Origin: Cryptosporangium arvum DSM 44712
GTDB taxonomy: Bacteria > Actinomycetota > Actinomycetes > Mycobacteriales > Cryptosporangiaceae
Assembly: GCF_000585375.1 (NCBI RefSeq)
Contig: NZ_KK073874.1
Location: forward strand, 4,030,001-4,094,000
DNA: 64,000 bases
Reading direction: 5' to 3'
Position numbers and translations under genes: made by a program. Under the pieces are notes generated by a model. That model saw nothing but the letters and a program-made list of their open reading frames with translations, was not told the origin of the DNA and made no database searches. Positions 45,506 to 54,584 of the stretch are shown here, piece by piece (the first letter of the stretch is position 1; each line of letters opens with the position of its first letter).

Positions 45506-45855
45506 GCGACTCCGACGCGGCGACCGTCCGGGAACTGGAGGCGGTGATCGCCGAGGTCGCCACCGGCCTGTGGCGGCTAACCGCCCGGCTCGGGGATGCC
45601 CCGGAGCGCGACCGGCGTCCGGTGGAGCGACTCGTCGAGGTGCTCGCCGACCGGGGAATCCGGGTGCACGACCCGCGTGACCGCCCCTTCCACCCCGGGT
45701 TGCCGGTGGAGGTCGTGGCCTATCAGCCCACTCCCGGCATCCGCGAGGAGACGGTGATCGACGTCGAGCGCCCGACCGTGTACCGCGGGGCGAGCGTCCT
45801 GCAGCGCGCCCGGGTCGTCGTCGGCGTTCCGGACGAGGAGGTCGGTACCGCGTGA
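45502..45855 (+). CDS. GrpE-like nucleotide exchange protein
   Basis: A 117-residue protein. An N-terminal helix (VRELEAVIAEVATGLWRLTARLGD, in part) precedes a compact beta-rich half with VEVVAYQPTPGIREETVIDV and TVYRGASVLQRARVVVGVP, similar to the GrpE beta domain (V..V.Y.....TV..V...GY...G.VLRPA.V.V). The long helical bundle of canonical GrpE is missing, so it is a miniature. It is coupled by GTGA overlaps to both neighbours, and its likely role is to release ADP from the adjacent Hsp70. Confidence 0.6.
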   Translation: MSDSDAATVRELEAVIAEVATGLWRLTARLGDAPERDRRPVERLVEVLADRGIRVHDPRDRPFHPGLPVEVVAYQPTPGIREETVIDVERPTVYRGASVLQRARVVVGVPDEEVGTA

Positions 45856-48344
45856 GCACGATCGACTACGGCATCGACCTCGGCACCACGAACAGCGCGA
45901 TCGCCGCGCTGAGCGGTGTCGACACGCGGATCGTCAAGAACAACGACGACCAGGACACCACTCCGTCGGCCGTCTGGGTCGACCGCCGGGACCGGGTGTT
46001 CGTCGGGCGCGCCGCGCGGGACCGGGCCGAGGCCGACCCCGGGAACACCTGTACCGAGTTCAAGCTCCGGATGGGTACGGCGGGCGCCGAGAAGCACTTC
46101 GCCGCCGGCGGCCGGACGATGAGCCCGGAGCAGCTCTCCGCCGAGGTGCTCCGGTCGCTGCGCGCCGACGTCCACCAGCGCGACGGCGTCGAGCTCGACG
46201 CGGCCGTGATCACCGTGCCCGCCGCGTTCGAGCTGGGTGCCTGCGAGGCCACCCGGCGCGCCGCGGCGCTCGCCGGGTTGCGCACCACCCCGCTGCTGCA
46301 GGAGCCGACCGCCGCCGCGTACGCGTACGGCTTCCAGTCCGGGGAGGACGCCCGCTGGCTCGTCTACGACCTGGGCGGGGGCACGTTCGACGCGGCGGTC
46401 GTGCAGCTGCGTGACGGCGAGTTCACCGTTCTCACCCACCGGGGCGACCCGTTCCTGGGCGGCAAGCTCGTCGACTGGCGCATCGTCGAGACCCTCCTGG
46501 TGCCCGCGGTGGCGGCCGAGTTCGGCCTGGACGACCTGAGCCGCGGCAACCCCCGGTGGACGGCGGTGCTCAGCCGGCTCAAGCTGGCGGCCGAGGCGGC
46601 CAAGATCCGGCTGTCCCGGGCGCCGAGCGTCGACGTCCTCCTCGAGCTGGACCTCGGCGAGCCGGGGCGGCACGAGTTCGAGTTCGAGGTGCACCGGGCC
46701 GACGTCGAGCGGCTCACCGAGCCGTACCTGATCCGGTCGGTCAACCTGTGCCGTCAGGCCCTCGCCGATTCCCGCCTCGCGCCGGACGACCTCGCCCGCG
46801 TGCTGCTGGTCGGCGGCCCGACGCTCTCCCCCTACCTCCGGGAGTGGCTGGCCGACGCCGACCACGGCCTCGGCGTCCGGCTCGACCACAGCCAGGACCC
46901 GATCACCGCGGTCGCCCGGGGTGCCGCGATCTTCGCCGGCACCCAGCGGCGGCCCGGGCCGGCGCCGGTCCCGGACGTGCCGGGCGCCCGGCTCCGGATG
47001 GCGGTGGAGTACGCCCCGATCGGACCGGACACCGAGCCGTTGATCGCCGGGCGCCTCCTCCCGGCCGGCGAGGACCGCACGCCGGACCTCGTCGGCCACC
47101 GGGTGGAGCTGATCAGCGACGACCCGGGCGCCGTCTGGCGCAGCGGCCAGTACCCGGTCGGACCGGACGGGTTCTTCGCCGTTCCGGCCTGGGCCGAACG
47201 CGGCCGGCGCAACACCTACCGGATCACGGTCACCGACCCCGCCGGCACACCGATCGACGTCCCGCACGACCCGATCACGTACACGGTGGGGATCGTCGAG
47301 ACCAGCCCGCTCCTGACGAACTCGATCGGCGTCGGGCTCGAGGGCAACACCCGGCAGTGGCTGGTGCGGCGGGGCACCCCGCTCCCCGCCTACGGCCGGG
47401 TGACGCTGCGCACCGCGGTCGACGTCGGCCGCGGCGGCCACGGCGGCGTGCTCCGGATCCCGTTCCTGGAAGGCGAGCACGCCAGGGCCGACCGCAACCG
47501 GCAGATCGGCCGGCTCGAGGTCGTCGCCGCGCAGGTGAGCCGCGACCTGCCGGAAGGCAGCGAGGTCCAGGTACGCCTCGAGATCGACGCGTCCCGGCTG
47601 ATCACGGCCCGGGCCTACGTGCCGATCCTGGACGAGGAGTTCGAGCACGTGGTCCGGCTGGGGACCGAGACGGCGCCCGCGCACGCCGTGCTGAGCGCCG
47701 AGCTCGAGGTCGAACGACGTCGCCTGGCCGCGGTCCGGCAGCGGCAGCGCGACGTCGCCAGCCCGGTCGCCGAGATCGACCTGTTCCGCATCGACGACGA
47801 ACGGATCGAGCCGGAGGTCGCGGCGCTCGTCGATGCGGCGCGTGCCGACCCGGACGCCGCCTCCGCCGCCGGACGCCGTTTGCTCGACCTGCGTGCCGCC
47901 GTCGACGCGGTCGAGGACGCGCTGGAGTGGCCGGAGCTGGTCAGCGGCGTGGAGCAGGCGATCGAGGAGGTGCGCCGCCTCGTCGCCACCGACGGGGACG
48001 CCGGTGACCGCCGTCGACTCGACGAGCTCTCGGCCACGGCGCGGCGGGCCGTCGACGACCGTGACCCCCGGCTGCTCCGCGTCCAGTTCTCCGAGCTGGC
48101 CGAGGTGGCGGTGACGATCCTCGATCGCAGTGGCCGCCTCGACGTGATGGTCTTCGAGGATCTGGCCCGCCGCCGGGGCGAGTTGCTCGACCGGGCTCAG
48201 GGCGACGCGCTGCTGGAACGGGGGCGGCAGGCCGTGGCCGGCGGCGACCACGCGACGCTGCGCAACCTCAACGTCCGGCTGCGTGGGCTGTTGCCGGTTC
48301 CGCCGCCGCCGCCCGACCCGTTCAGCACCGTGCGGAGGGCCTGA
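45852..48344 (+). CDS. Non-canonical Hsp70 (DnaK-like) chaperone with inserted beta domain
   Basis: An 830-residue Hsp70. The ATPase domain (about 1-365) has phosphate-1 YGIDLGTTNSAIA (6-18), EPTAAAYAYG (151-160), phosphate-2 VYDLGGGTFDAAV (171-183) and the adenosine motif VLLVGGPTLSPYLREWL (317-333). The usual hydrophobic linker is replaced by an extra region (about 368-482) that looks like a beta-sandwich (YPVGPDGFFAVPAW, NTYRITVTDPAGTP). A substrate-binding-like beta unit follows (about 489-605, SIGVGLEGNTRQWLVRRGTPLPAYGRVTLRTAVD in three parts), then a long helical tail of over 220 residues instead of the lid. It lacks the DnaK EEVD-like end. Encoded with its own J-like and GrpE-like partners. 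Confidence 0.85.
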   Translation: MSTIDYGIDLGTTNSAIAALSGVDTRIVKNNDDQDTTPSAVWVDRRDRVFVGRAARDRAEADPGNTCTEFKLRMGTAGAEKHFAAGGRTMSPEQLSAEVLRSLRADVHQRDGVELDAAVITVPAAFELGACEATRRAAALAGLRTTPLLQEPTAAAYAYGFQSGEDARWLVYDLGGGTFDAAVVQLRDGEFTVLTHRGDPFLGGKLVDWRIVETLLVPAVAAEFGLDDLSRGNPRWTAVLSRLKLAAEAAKIRLSRAPSVDVLLELDLGEPGRHEFEFEVHRADVERLTEPYLIRSVNLCRQALADSRLAPDDLARVLLVGGPTLSPYLREWLADADHGLGVRLDHSQDPITAVARGAAIFAGTQRRPGPAPVPDVPGARLRMAVEYAPIGPDTEPLIAGRLLPAGEDRTPDLVGHRVELISDDPGAVWRSGQYPVGPDGFFAVPAWAERGRRNTYRITVTDPAGTPIDVPHDPITYTVGIVETSPLLTNSIGVGLEGNTRQWLVRRGTPLPAYGRVTLRTAVDVGRGGHGGVLRIPFLEGEHARADRNRQIGRLEVVAAQVSRDLPEGSEVQVRLEIDASRLITARAYVPILDEEFEHVVRLGTETAPAHAVLSAELEVERRRLAAVRQRQRDVASPVAEIDLFRIDDERIEPEVAALVDAARADPDAASAAGRRLLDLRAAVDAVEDALEWPELVSGVEQAIEEVRRLVATDGDAGDRRRLDELSATARRAVDDRDPRLLRVQFSELAEVAVTILDRSGRLDVMVFEDLARRRGELLDRAQGDALLERGRQAVAGGDHATLRNLNVRLRGLLPVPPPPPDPFSTVRRA

Positions 48345-48374
48345 CCCGTCCCGGCGCCGGGCGCGCCGCCGCGG

Positions 48375-49124
48375 TCAGCGGTCGTCGCGCGGCTGGTCGA
48401 CGTGGGTGATCAGGTTGATGCCGCCGTCGACGTGGATCACCTCGCCGGTGACGAACGGGACCTTGGTGAGCGCGAGAACCATCGCGGCGACGTCGGCGGG
48501 TTGCCCGAGCCGGCCCAGCGGGGTCATCGCCGCGGTGCGCGCCGCCCGCGGACCGAGGCTGCCCGAGGTCAGCCGGGTCTCGACCGGCCCCGGAGCGATC
48601 GCGTTCACCCGGACGTCCGGGCCGACGGCCTTGGCCAGCAGCCGCGTCAGGTGGTCGAGCGCGGCCTTGCTGACCGAGTAGGGGATCGAGCTGCCGAGGG
48701 GGCGCGAGCCGCCCACCGAGGTGATGTTGACGATCTGGCTGCCGGGTTCCATGACCTTCACGGCGGCGACGGAGACCTGCCACGTCCCGACGACGTTGAC
48801 GCCGAGGATCCGGTGCCAGTCGTCGGCGGTGATCGCGTCCAGGTCGGGGTGGGGGACCGGTCGCGCCACCCCGGCGTTGTTCACCAGCAGGTCGAGCCGG
48901 CCGTACCGCTCCACGGCCGTCTCCACCAGGCGCACGGCGTCGATGGGGTCGGCGATGTCGGCCCGGACGTAGCTCGCCCCGGGGAGCTCGGCCGCGAGCC
49001 GCTCACCGGCGTCGACCGAGGTGGCCGAGGTGACCACGACGTGGAAGCCGTCGGCCGCGAGCGCGCGGGCGATCCCTTCGCCGATCCCGGAACTGGAACC
49101 GGTCACGATGGCGACGCGCGCCAC
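48375..49124 (-). CDS. Short-chain dehydrogenase/reductase
   Basis: A 249-residue classical SDR: cofactor loop TGSSSGIG (about 8-15), NNAGVA (about 85-90), catalytic Ser in NITSVGGS and YxxxK in YSVSK, plus PGPVETRL. Asp/Arg context after the second strand is not decisive for NAD versus NADP. It is the last gene of the IclR-transporter arm and starts 3 bp after the permease stop, so its substrate is probably an alcohol or keto intermediate of the compound taken up. Confidence 0.9.
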   Translation of the reverse strand: MARVAIVTGSSSGIGEGIARALAADGFHVVVTSATSVDAGERLAAELPGASYVRADIADPIDAVRLVETAVERYGRLDLLVNNAGVARPVPHPDLDAITADDWHRILGVNVVGTWQVSVAAVKVMEPGSQIVNITSVGGSRPLGSSIPYSVSKAALDHLTRLLAKAVGPDVRVNAIAPGPVETRLTSGSLGPRAARTAAMTPLGRLGQPADVAAMVLALTKVPFVTGEVIHVDGGINLITHVDQPRDDR

Positions 49125-49127
49125 GGC

Positions 49128-49958
49128 TCAGACCCCGCCGGCGGCGTCGGGGGTGCTGGTCCAGAAGATCAGCCACTTGCCGAGCTGCACGACGATCGCG
49201 TGCAGTGCGATGCCGATCGCCGACAGCACGACGATCACCGCGAACGTCCGGGCCACGTCCAGGGTGAAGTTCGTCGCCTGGATCAGGTAGCCGAGACCCT
49301 CGGAGCTGCCCACGAACTCCGCGACGACGGCGCCGGTCACCGACAGGATGACCGCGACCTCGAGCCCGGCGAAGATGTGCGGAAGCGCCGACGGGATCTG
49401 CAGGTGCCGCATGACCTGCACGCGTGACGCGCCGAAGGACCGGAGCATCTCGACCTGCTCGTGGGCGGCGGACCGGAACCCCAGGACGGCGTTGATGAGG
49501 AGCGGGAAGAACGCGATCAGGGCGACGGTCAGCACCTTCGAGCTGATCCCGATACCGAACCAGACGATCAGCAGCGGCGCCATGGCGACCTTGGGGATGG
49601 TCTGGGTCAGGATGAGCAGCGGGAAGAGCACGCGCTCCACCGGCCGGAACTGGGTGATGAGCACCGCGGAGACCAGCGCCGAGCCGACCGCGATGCCGAA
49701 CCCGATCAGGATCTCCTTCAGGGTGACGACCGAGTGGGTGATCAGGCTGCCGTCCCGGAAGCCGTCGACCAGGGAGTCGGCGACGGCCGTGGGCGCGGGG
49801 ACGAGGATGTCCGAGACGTCGAACACCTTCACGACGAACTGCCAGACCACCAGCAGCCCGACGAACACCAGCACGCTGTAGGTGATCTCCGGTACCCGGC
49901 GGCGTCGGCGGCGGACCGGGGTGTCCGAGGCCTCCGGGGCGGCGAGCGTGGTCGACAT
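49128..49958 (-). CDS. ABC permease, SsuC/TauC type
   Basis: A 276-residue permease of the nitrate/sulfonate/taurine group, with six helices and the inner loop EQVEMLRSFGASRVQVMRHLQIPSALPHIFAGLEVA (about 165-200). AVVAEFVGSSEGLGYLIQAT near the end is typical. It pairs with the ATPase encoded upstream and with the binding protein at 53505-54584 on the opposite arm. Confidence 0.9.
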   Translation of the reverse strand: MSTTLAAPEASDTPVRRRRRRVPEITYSVLVFVGLLVVWQFVVKVFDVSDILVPAPTAVADSLVDGFRDGSLITHSVVTLKEILIGFGIAVGSALVSAVLITQFRPVERVLFPLLILTQTIPKVAMAPLLIVWFGIGISSKVLTVALIAFFPLLINAVLGFRSAAHEQVEMLRSFGASRVQVMRHLQIPSALPHIFAGLEVAVILSVTGAVVAEFVGSSEGLGYLIQATNFTLDVARTFAVIVVLSAIGIALHAIVVQLGKWLIFWTSTPDAAGGV

Positions 49959-49966
49959 CAGAACTC

Positions 49967-50755
49967 CTAGTGGGCGCTGTGCTCGGAGTCGAGCAGCTTG
50001 CGGATCTTCAGGACGATCTCGCCGAACTCGGGGGTGTTGATGTTCTCGAGCCGCCGCGGCCGGGGGAGCGCGACCTCGACGACGTCCGCCAGCCGGCCGG
50101 GGCGCGGGGTCATGACCACGACGCGGTCGGCGAGGAGCACCGCCTCGGGGATGCTGTGCGTCACGAACAGCACGGTCTTGCGGTCGGATTCCCAGATCCG
50201 CAGCAGGTCCAGGCCCATCTGGTCGCGGGTCATCGCGTCGAGGGCGCCGAACGGCTCGTCCATGAGCAGGATGCGCGGGTCGTGCATCAGGGCGCGGCCG
50301 ATCCCGACCCGCTGCTGCATCCCGCCGGAGAGCTCGTTGGGGTACCGGTCGCCGAACTCCTCCAGGCCGAGCATCACCAGCAGCTCGTCGGCCTTCGCCC
50401 GGGTCGCGGCGTCCCGGGTGCGGTGGAGGTCGGGCGAGGTCAGCAGGTTCTTGCGCACGGTGCGCCAGGGCAGCAGCAGCGGCTGCTGGAAGACCATGCC
50501 GAGCTGGTTGCGGTGGGTGTCCTCCGACGGGGAGAACGTGACCTGTCCGGAGGTCTGGCGCGACAGGCCCATGAGGATCCGCAGCAGCGTGCTCTTGCCG
50601 CAGCCGCTGGGGCCGACGATGGAGATGAACTCACCGGCCCGGACGCGGAGCGAGACGTCGTCGAGCGCCTGGACCGTCCCGCCGGACTTCGTCGGGTACA
50701 GCATGGACAGTGCGTCCACGCGGATCACGCAGTCGGTGTCGGTACTTGTCGGCAT
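49967..50755 (-). CDS. ABC ATPase, SsuB/TauB type
   Basis: A 262-residue ATPase: Walker A GPSGCGKST (near residue 43), signature LSGGMQQRVGIGRAL, Walker B ILLMDEPFGALDAMTRDQM and H-loop VLFVTHSIPEAVLLAD. ATG 50755 is chosen over GTG 50764 because GAGGAG lies at the right distance. It starts 5 bp after the IclR stop and is co-transcribed with it. Confidence 0.9.
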   Translation of the reverse strand: MPTSTDTDCVIRVDALSMLYPTKSGGTVQALDDVSLRVRAGEFISIVGPSGCGKSTLLRILMGLSRQTSGQVTFSPSEDTHRNQLGMVFQQPLLLPWRTVRKNLLTSPDLHRTRDAATRAKADELLVMLGLEEFGDRYPNELSGGMQQRVGIGRALMHDPRILLMDEPFGALDAMTRDQMGLDLLRIWESDRKTVLFVTHSIPEAVLLADRVVVMTPRPGRLADVVEVALPRPRRLENINTPEFGEIVLKIRKLLDSEHSAH

Positions 50756-50760
50756 GCCTG

Positions 50761-51543
50761 TCACTCCTCACCTGGTTCGGGCCACGTGCCACCCATTTCC
50801 TTGGTCAGCCGCTTGCAGGCGGCCTTCAACGCGGTGGCCTCCCGCGAGTCCAACGCCGCCGGCAGCATCCGCTCGGTGCCGACGGCCGCGATCGTGGCGC
50901 AGATCCCGCTCGCCGCGAACACCGGCGCCGCGAGGATGCAGATGCCGCGGTGGTTGACGTCGCTGCTCATCCCGGCCTGCCGGATCGTCGCGATCCGGCT
51001 GCGGACGTCGGTGCGCTGGGGCTCGGGGAGGCTGCCGGTGAGCCGGTCGGCGTGGAACTGGTCGGGGAGGAAGGCCAGGAAGACCTTGGCCTGCGAGGAG
51101 TTCAGGGCGAGCTGCGAGCCCACGCGCACCGTCACCAGCGTGGGATGGTCGGCCTCCTCCACCAGGGAGACCACCGGGCCGGAGGCGCCCCACAGCGACA
51201 GCACGGTGCTCACCTTGATCTCGAGTGCGAGCTCACGCAGGTAGGCCGGCGCCATCTGCATGATGCGCTGCTGTCCGAGCATGAAGCTGCCGAGTTGCAG
51301 GATCGACCGTCCGGGACGGACCAGCGCGGACTCCTCCACCCGCTCGAGCAGGCCGGAGCTGATCATCGAGCTGAAGTAGCGGTGCACGGTGGTCCGCTTC
51401 AGACCGAGCCGGCGGGTGGCCTCCGCGACCGAGAGCTCCGGCGTCTCCGGACCGAACAGCCCGAGGATCTGCGCGGTCCGGCTCACCGCCTGGATGTCCT
51501 GCTCCCGAGCCGTCTCCGGCTTGTCGTCCTGGTCCTCGGTCAT
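50761..51543 (-). CDS. IclR-family regulator
   Basis: A 260-residue regulator with a winged HTH (LSVAEATRRLGLKRTTVHRYFSSMISSGLLER, about residues 37-68) and an IclR effector domain (about 85-245) including VTVRVGSQLALNSSQAKVFLAF and NHRGICILAAPVF. IclR proteins of catabolic loci usually bind aromatic or small organic acids. It is divergent from the degradation arm; the 189-bp gap holds an inverted repeat that may be its site. Confidence 0.87.
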   Translation of the reverse strand: MTEDQDDKPETAREQDIQAVSRTAQILGLFGPETPELSVAEATRRLGLKRTTVHRYFSSMISSGLLERVEESALVRPGRSILQLGSFMLGQQRIMQMAPAYLRELALEIKVSTVLSLWGASGPVVSLVEEADHPTLVTVRVGSQLALNSSQAKVFLAFLPDQFHADRLTGSLPEPQRTDVRSRIATIRQAGMSSDVNHRGICILAAPVFAASGICATIAAVGTERMLPAALDSREATALKAACKRLTKEMGGTWPEPGEE

Positions 51544-51732
51544 GGCCTGACACCTGTTCCGTTGAGCGTCCACAAAGAGCACGCGTCGTTCGCAGTACGG
51601 ACGGAGATTAAGCGTGTCCTCCGGCGTACGGCAAGGGTTGCCTGCGGATTCGCCGCGCCACTCCACTCTTGACAGACCGCATAGCGAACTCACAGTCTGT
51701 GATGCGAACGCCCGGCGATGCCTGGAGGCTTC
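51544..51732. promoter_or_regulatory. Divergent control region of the IclR locus
   Basis: No gene fits here. TTGACA at 51669-51674 is a good -35 element reading towards the degradation arm. ACAGAC (51672-51677) and GTCTGT (51695-51700) form an inverted repeat overlapping it, the best candidate IclR operator. GGAGGC at 51724-51729 serves ATG 51733. Confidence 0.5.
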
Positions 51733-52626
51733 ATGAGCGAGACACCCGCAATCGTCAAGCTGCTGAACGGCTGCGTGGACCTGCACTGCCATTCCGGCCC
51801 GAACCCGTTCCCTCGACGCATCGACCACGCCGAGGCCGGAAAGGACGGCGAGCGGCTCGGCATGCGGGGCGTGCTGGTGAAATCCCACCACCACAACACC
51901 GTCATGGACCTGCTCGCGATGAGCGATCGGCTGGCGACGATCCGCACCCCGGTCTTCGGCGGCATCACCCTGAACAGCATGGTCGGCGGCATCAATCCGC
52001 AGGCGGTGGCCATGTCGCTGCGGATGGGGGGCCGGGCCGTGTGGTTCCCGACGTTCTCGGCCGGCCGGCACATCGACTGCCATCCGGAGGGCGTCGGCTT
52101 CCCCACGGCGAGCGTCGAGGTGCCCTCCTCCCGGGTCGACGTCCACCAGGCGGACGGCGAGCTCATCCCGGAGGTCCACGAGGTGCTCGACCTGGTGAAG
52201 GAGAGCGGCGCGATGGTGACCGGCGGCCACATGGAGACCGAGTCGATCACCCAGCTGTTCGCCGCGGCCAAGGACAAGGGCATCACCCGGATGCTGCTCA
52301 ACCACCCCGACTACGTCATCGGCGCGGACGAGGCGAAGTGCCGTGAGCTCGTCGGCTACGGGGCGTTCATCGAGCACGAGACCGGCTTCTACGACCCCGA
52401 GGGCACCAAGAAGTGGGACCCGAAGCTGCTCCTGGACTGGATCGAGAAGATCGGCCCCGAGCACACCGTGATCGCCTCCGACCTCGGTCAGAAGGATCGG
52501 CCGCTGCCGGTGGACTCCTATCTCCGCGTCGCGACCGCGCTGCTGGACCTCGGCTTGGACGAGCGGTCGCTACGCCAGATCTTCTGCGACAACCCGGCGT
52601 TCCTGCTCGGACTGGAGGACCGATGA
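51733..52626 (+). CDS. DUF6282-like metal-dependent hydrolase-type protein
   Basis: A 297-residue protein with an amidohydrolase/PHP-like metal pattern: VDLHCHSGPN near residues 15-24, KSHHHNTVMDL (about 50-60), VTGGHMETES (about 164), LNHPDY (about 188) and VIASDLGQKD (about 245). These His and Asp residues would form a metal centre. I recall this layout as DUF6282; its reaction is unknown. As the first gene of the degradation arm it may act on the imported compound. ATG 51733 has GGAGG upstream, and its stop overlaps the next gene by 4 bp. Confidence 0.7.
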   Translation: MSETPAIVKLLNGCVDLHCHSGPNPFPRRIDHAEAGKDGERLGMRGVLVKSHHHNTVMDLLAMSDRLATIRTPVFGGITLNSMVGGINPQAVAMSLRMGGRAVWFPTFSAGRHIDCHPEGVGFPTASVEVPSSRVDVHQADGELIPEVHEVLDLVKESGAMVTGGHMETESITQLFAAAKDKGITRMLLNHPDYVIGADEAKCRELVGYGAFIEHETGFYDPEGTKKWDPKLLLDWIEKIGPEHTVIASDLGQKDRPLPVDSYLRVATALLDLGLDERSLRQIFCDNPAFLLGLEDR

Positions 52627-53489
52627 GCACCCTGGCCACCCCGCCCGACGTCGAGTTCTCCGACCTCGGCACGGGCGATCCCGACGAGACGACCCCCGGC
52701 GGATCGTCGACCTGGTACTTCCGCGGGCACAACTTCGTGCTCGCCCACACGACGCTCGTCGCCGGCGACGAGCTGGCACGGGCCGACCAGCCGGACGAGT
52801 ACGTCGTGATCCTCCCCTACGAGGAGTGCGGCATCGAGGTGCGCGCGTCGCAGGAGGTCGCGTCGGTCTCGGGCCGAGCGGTGGTGATGGTCCCGCCGGG
52901 CCGCAGTGCGATCGTCGGCGTCGAGGACTGCACGGTCGTGCGGCTGTTCAGCTGCCGGTCCGCCGACCTGCTCGACAAGGCACGCAACCGGAGCTCGTAC
53001 GCCGAGCCGCACCCGAACGTCCGGCCGTTCGAGCCGTGGCCGGACCCGCCGGAGGGCTATCGCATCCTGCCCTACCGGCTGGCCGACCTGGCCGTGACGC
53101 CGGACGCCGTCCGCCCGGGCCAGATCGTGCGGTGCAGCACGTTCATGGTCAACTTCCTGGCCCCCCGGGTCGGTCCGCGCGATCCGGACAGCCTCTCTCC
53201 GCACGACCACGACGACTTCGAGCAGTGTTCGCTCGCCGTGGAGGGGGAGTACGTCCACCACCTGCGGACCCCGTGGTCGAAGCGGCGCCGCGAGTGGCGC
53301 GAGGACCGGCACCTGCGGTGCGGCAGCCCGTCGGTGGCCGTGATCCCGCCGCCGATGATCCACACCAGCGAGGCCGTGGGCCCGGAGACCAACCAGCTGA
53401 TCGACATCTTCTGCCCGCCGCGTCTGGACTTCTCCCGGACGCCGGGCCGAGTGCTCAACGAAGACGCCTACCCGTTACCCCACCAGTAA
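52623..53489 (+). CDS. Cupin-like protein
   Basis: A 288-residue protein that looks like two cupin halves. The second has a metal-type motif HDHDDFEQCSLAVEGEYVHH (about residues 196-215) and a later His (PPPMIHTSEA, near 248). The first (about 40-120: LVAGDELARADQPDEYVVILPYE) lacks the histidines. It might be a dioxygenase, isomerase or lyase, or a sensor; the exact role is not evident. Position between the DUF6282-like gene and the binding protein suggests a catabolic step. Confidence 0.65.
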   Translation: MSTLATPPDVEFSDLGTGDPDETTPGGSSTWYFRGHNFVLAHTTLVAGDELARADQPDEYVVILPYEECGIEVRASQEVASVSGRAVVMVPPGRSAIVGVEDCTVVRLFSCRSADLLDKARNRSSYAEPHPNVRPFEPWPDPPEGYRILPYRLADLAVTPDAVRPGQIVRCSTFMVNFLAPRVGPRDPDSLSPHDHDDFEQCSLAVEGEYVHHLRTPWSKRRREWREDRHLRCGSPSVAVIPPPMIHTSEAVGPETNQLIDIFCPPRLDFSRTPGRVLNEDAYPLPHQ

Positions 53490-53504
53490 GAGGAAGGGTC
53501 CATC

Positions 53505-54584
53505 GTGAAGACCAGACGAGCGATGAAGCTCGTGAGTGGTGCGGTCGCCGTCCTGTGCGCGGCCGCGACGTTGAGCGCGTGCGGATCCGACGACTCGGCC
53601 TCGTCCGGCGGGCTGACGCCGGTGAAGTTCGCGATGGCGTCCCCGAGCTGGAACGCCGGCTTCGCGGTCATGGCGGTCGTGGAGGCCGAGGGCTTCTACC
53701 AGGAGGAGGGGCTGAAGGTCACGACGAACCTGTTCCCGTCGGCCACCCAGGCCGCGCAGCAGGTCGCCGGAGGCGGGGCCGACGTCGGTCTCATGACGGT
53801 CGAGCCGGTGGCCATCGGGCACGACAAGGACCTGGACCTGGCCTACTTCAGCTCCTACTGGCCGAAGTGGATCTACAGCCTGCAGGTGCCGGAGGGTTCG
53901 GACGTGAAGAGCATCGCCGACCTGAAAGGCAAGAAGATCGGCGTCACCGCGGTCGCGAGCTCCGGCGCGACGTTCGCCCGGACCGCGATGAAGCTCAACG
54001 GGATGAGCGAGAACGACGCCAGCCTGGTGCCGATCGGTGCCGGCCCCCAGCAGATCAACGCGATCAAGAGCGGCCAGGTCGACGCGTTGGCGCTCTGGGA
54101 CATCCAGTACCAGAGCGTCAAGAACGCCGGCATCACGCTGACGCCGCTTCCGGTCACCGAGACGGCGGACGCGTGGGGCGGCGGCTTCGCGACGACCCGG
54201 AAGAACCTCGGGGCCAAGAAGGACGTCCTCGAACGGTTCGGTCGTGCGGTGGCCAAGGCGTTCGCCTTCTCGAAGGCCAACCCCGAGGCCGCGGTCCGCG
54301 ACCTGTGGAAACTCCACCCGGAGACCCGCGGCTCCGGCTCGGAGGCGAAGGCGCTGGCCGACGGGGTCAAGGTCCTCCAGGTGCGCCTGGAGGGACAGGG
54401 CTTCGACGACAAGACCCTGGGCCGGATCGACGAGGCGGCGTTCACCCGGTCGCTCGACTTCCTGGCGTCGGCCGACCTGATCAAGAAGTTCCCGGCGAAG
54501 GACGTCTACACCGACGAGCTGTTCACCGCGTTCAACAACTTCTCCTACGAGGACGTCGTCAAACGAGCAGAGAGCGCCGGCTGA
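53505..54584 (+). CDS. ABC binding lipoprotein, NMT1/TauA type
   Basis: A 359-residue solute-binding lipoprotein with lipobox LSACGSD (Cys27). The mature start VKFAMASPSWNAGFAVMAVVEAEGFYQEEGLKV and SGQVDALALWDIQYQ are typical of the NMT1/TauA/SsuA group, which binds sulfonates, pyrimidines and aromatic acids. It is the only binding protein at the locus and must serve the ATPase and permease on the opposite arm. GTG 53505 with GAGGAAG upstream; ATG 53523 is possible. Confidence 0.87.
   Translation: MKTRRAMKLVSGAVAVLCAAATLSACGSDDSASSGGLTPVKFAMASPSWNAGFAVMAVVEAEGFYQEEGLKVTTNLFPSATQAAQQVAGGGADVGLMTVEPVAIGHDKDLDLAYFSSYWPKWIYSLQVPEGSDVKSIADLKGKKIGVTAVASSGATFARTAMKLNGMSENDASLVPIGAGPQQINAIKSGQVDALALWDIQYQSVKNAGITLTPLPVTETADAWGGGFATTRKNLGAKKDVLERFGRAVAKAFAFSKANPEAAVRDLWKLHPETRGSGSEAKALADGVKVLQVRLEGQGFDDKTLGRIDEAAFTRSLDFLASADLIKKFPAKDVYTDELFTAFNNFSYEDVVKRAESAG

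Noticed and set aside
45723-48251. 842-residue minus-strand frame
   Set aside because: Shadow of the Hsp70 gene, whose ATPase motifs are unambiguous on the plus strand.
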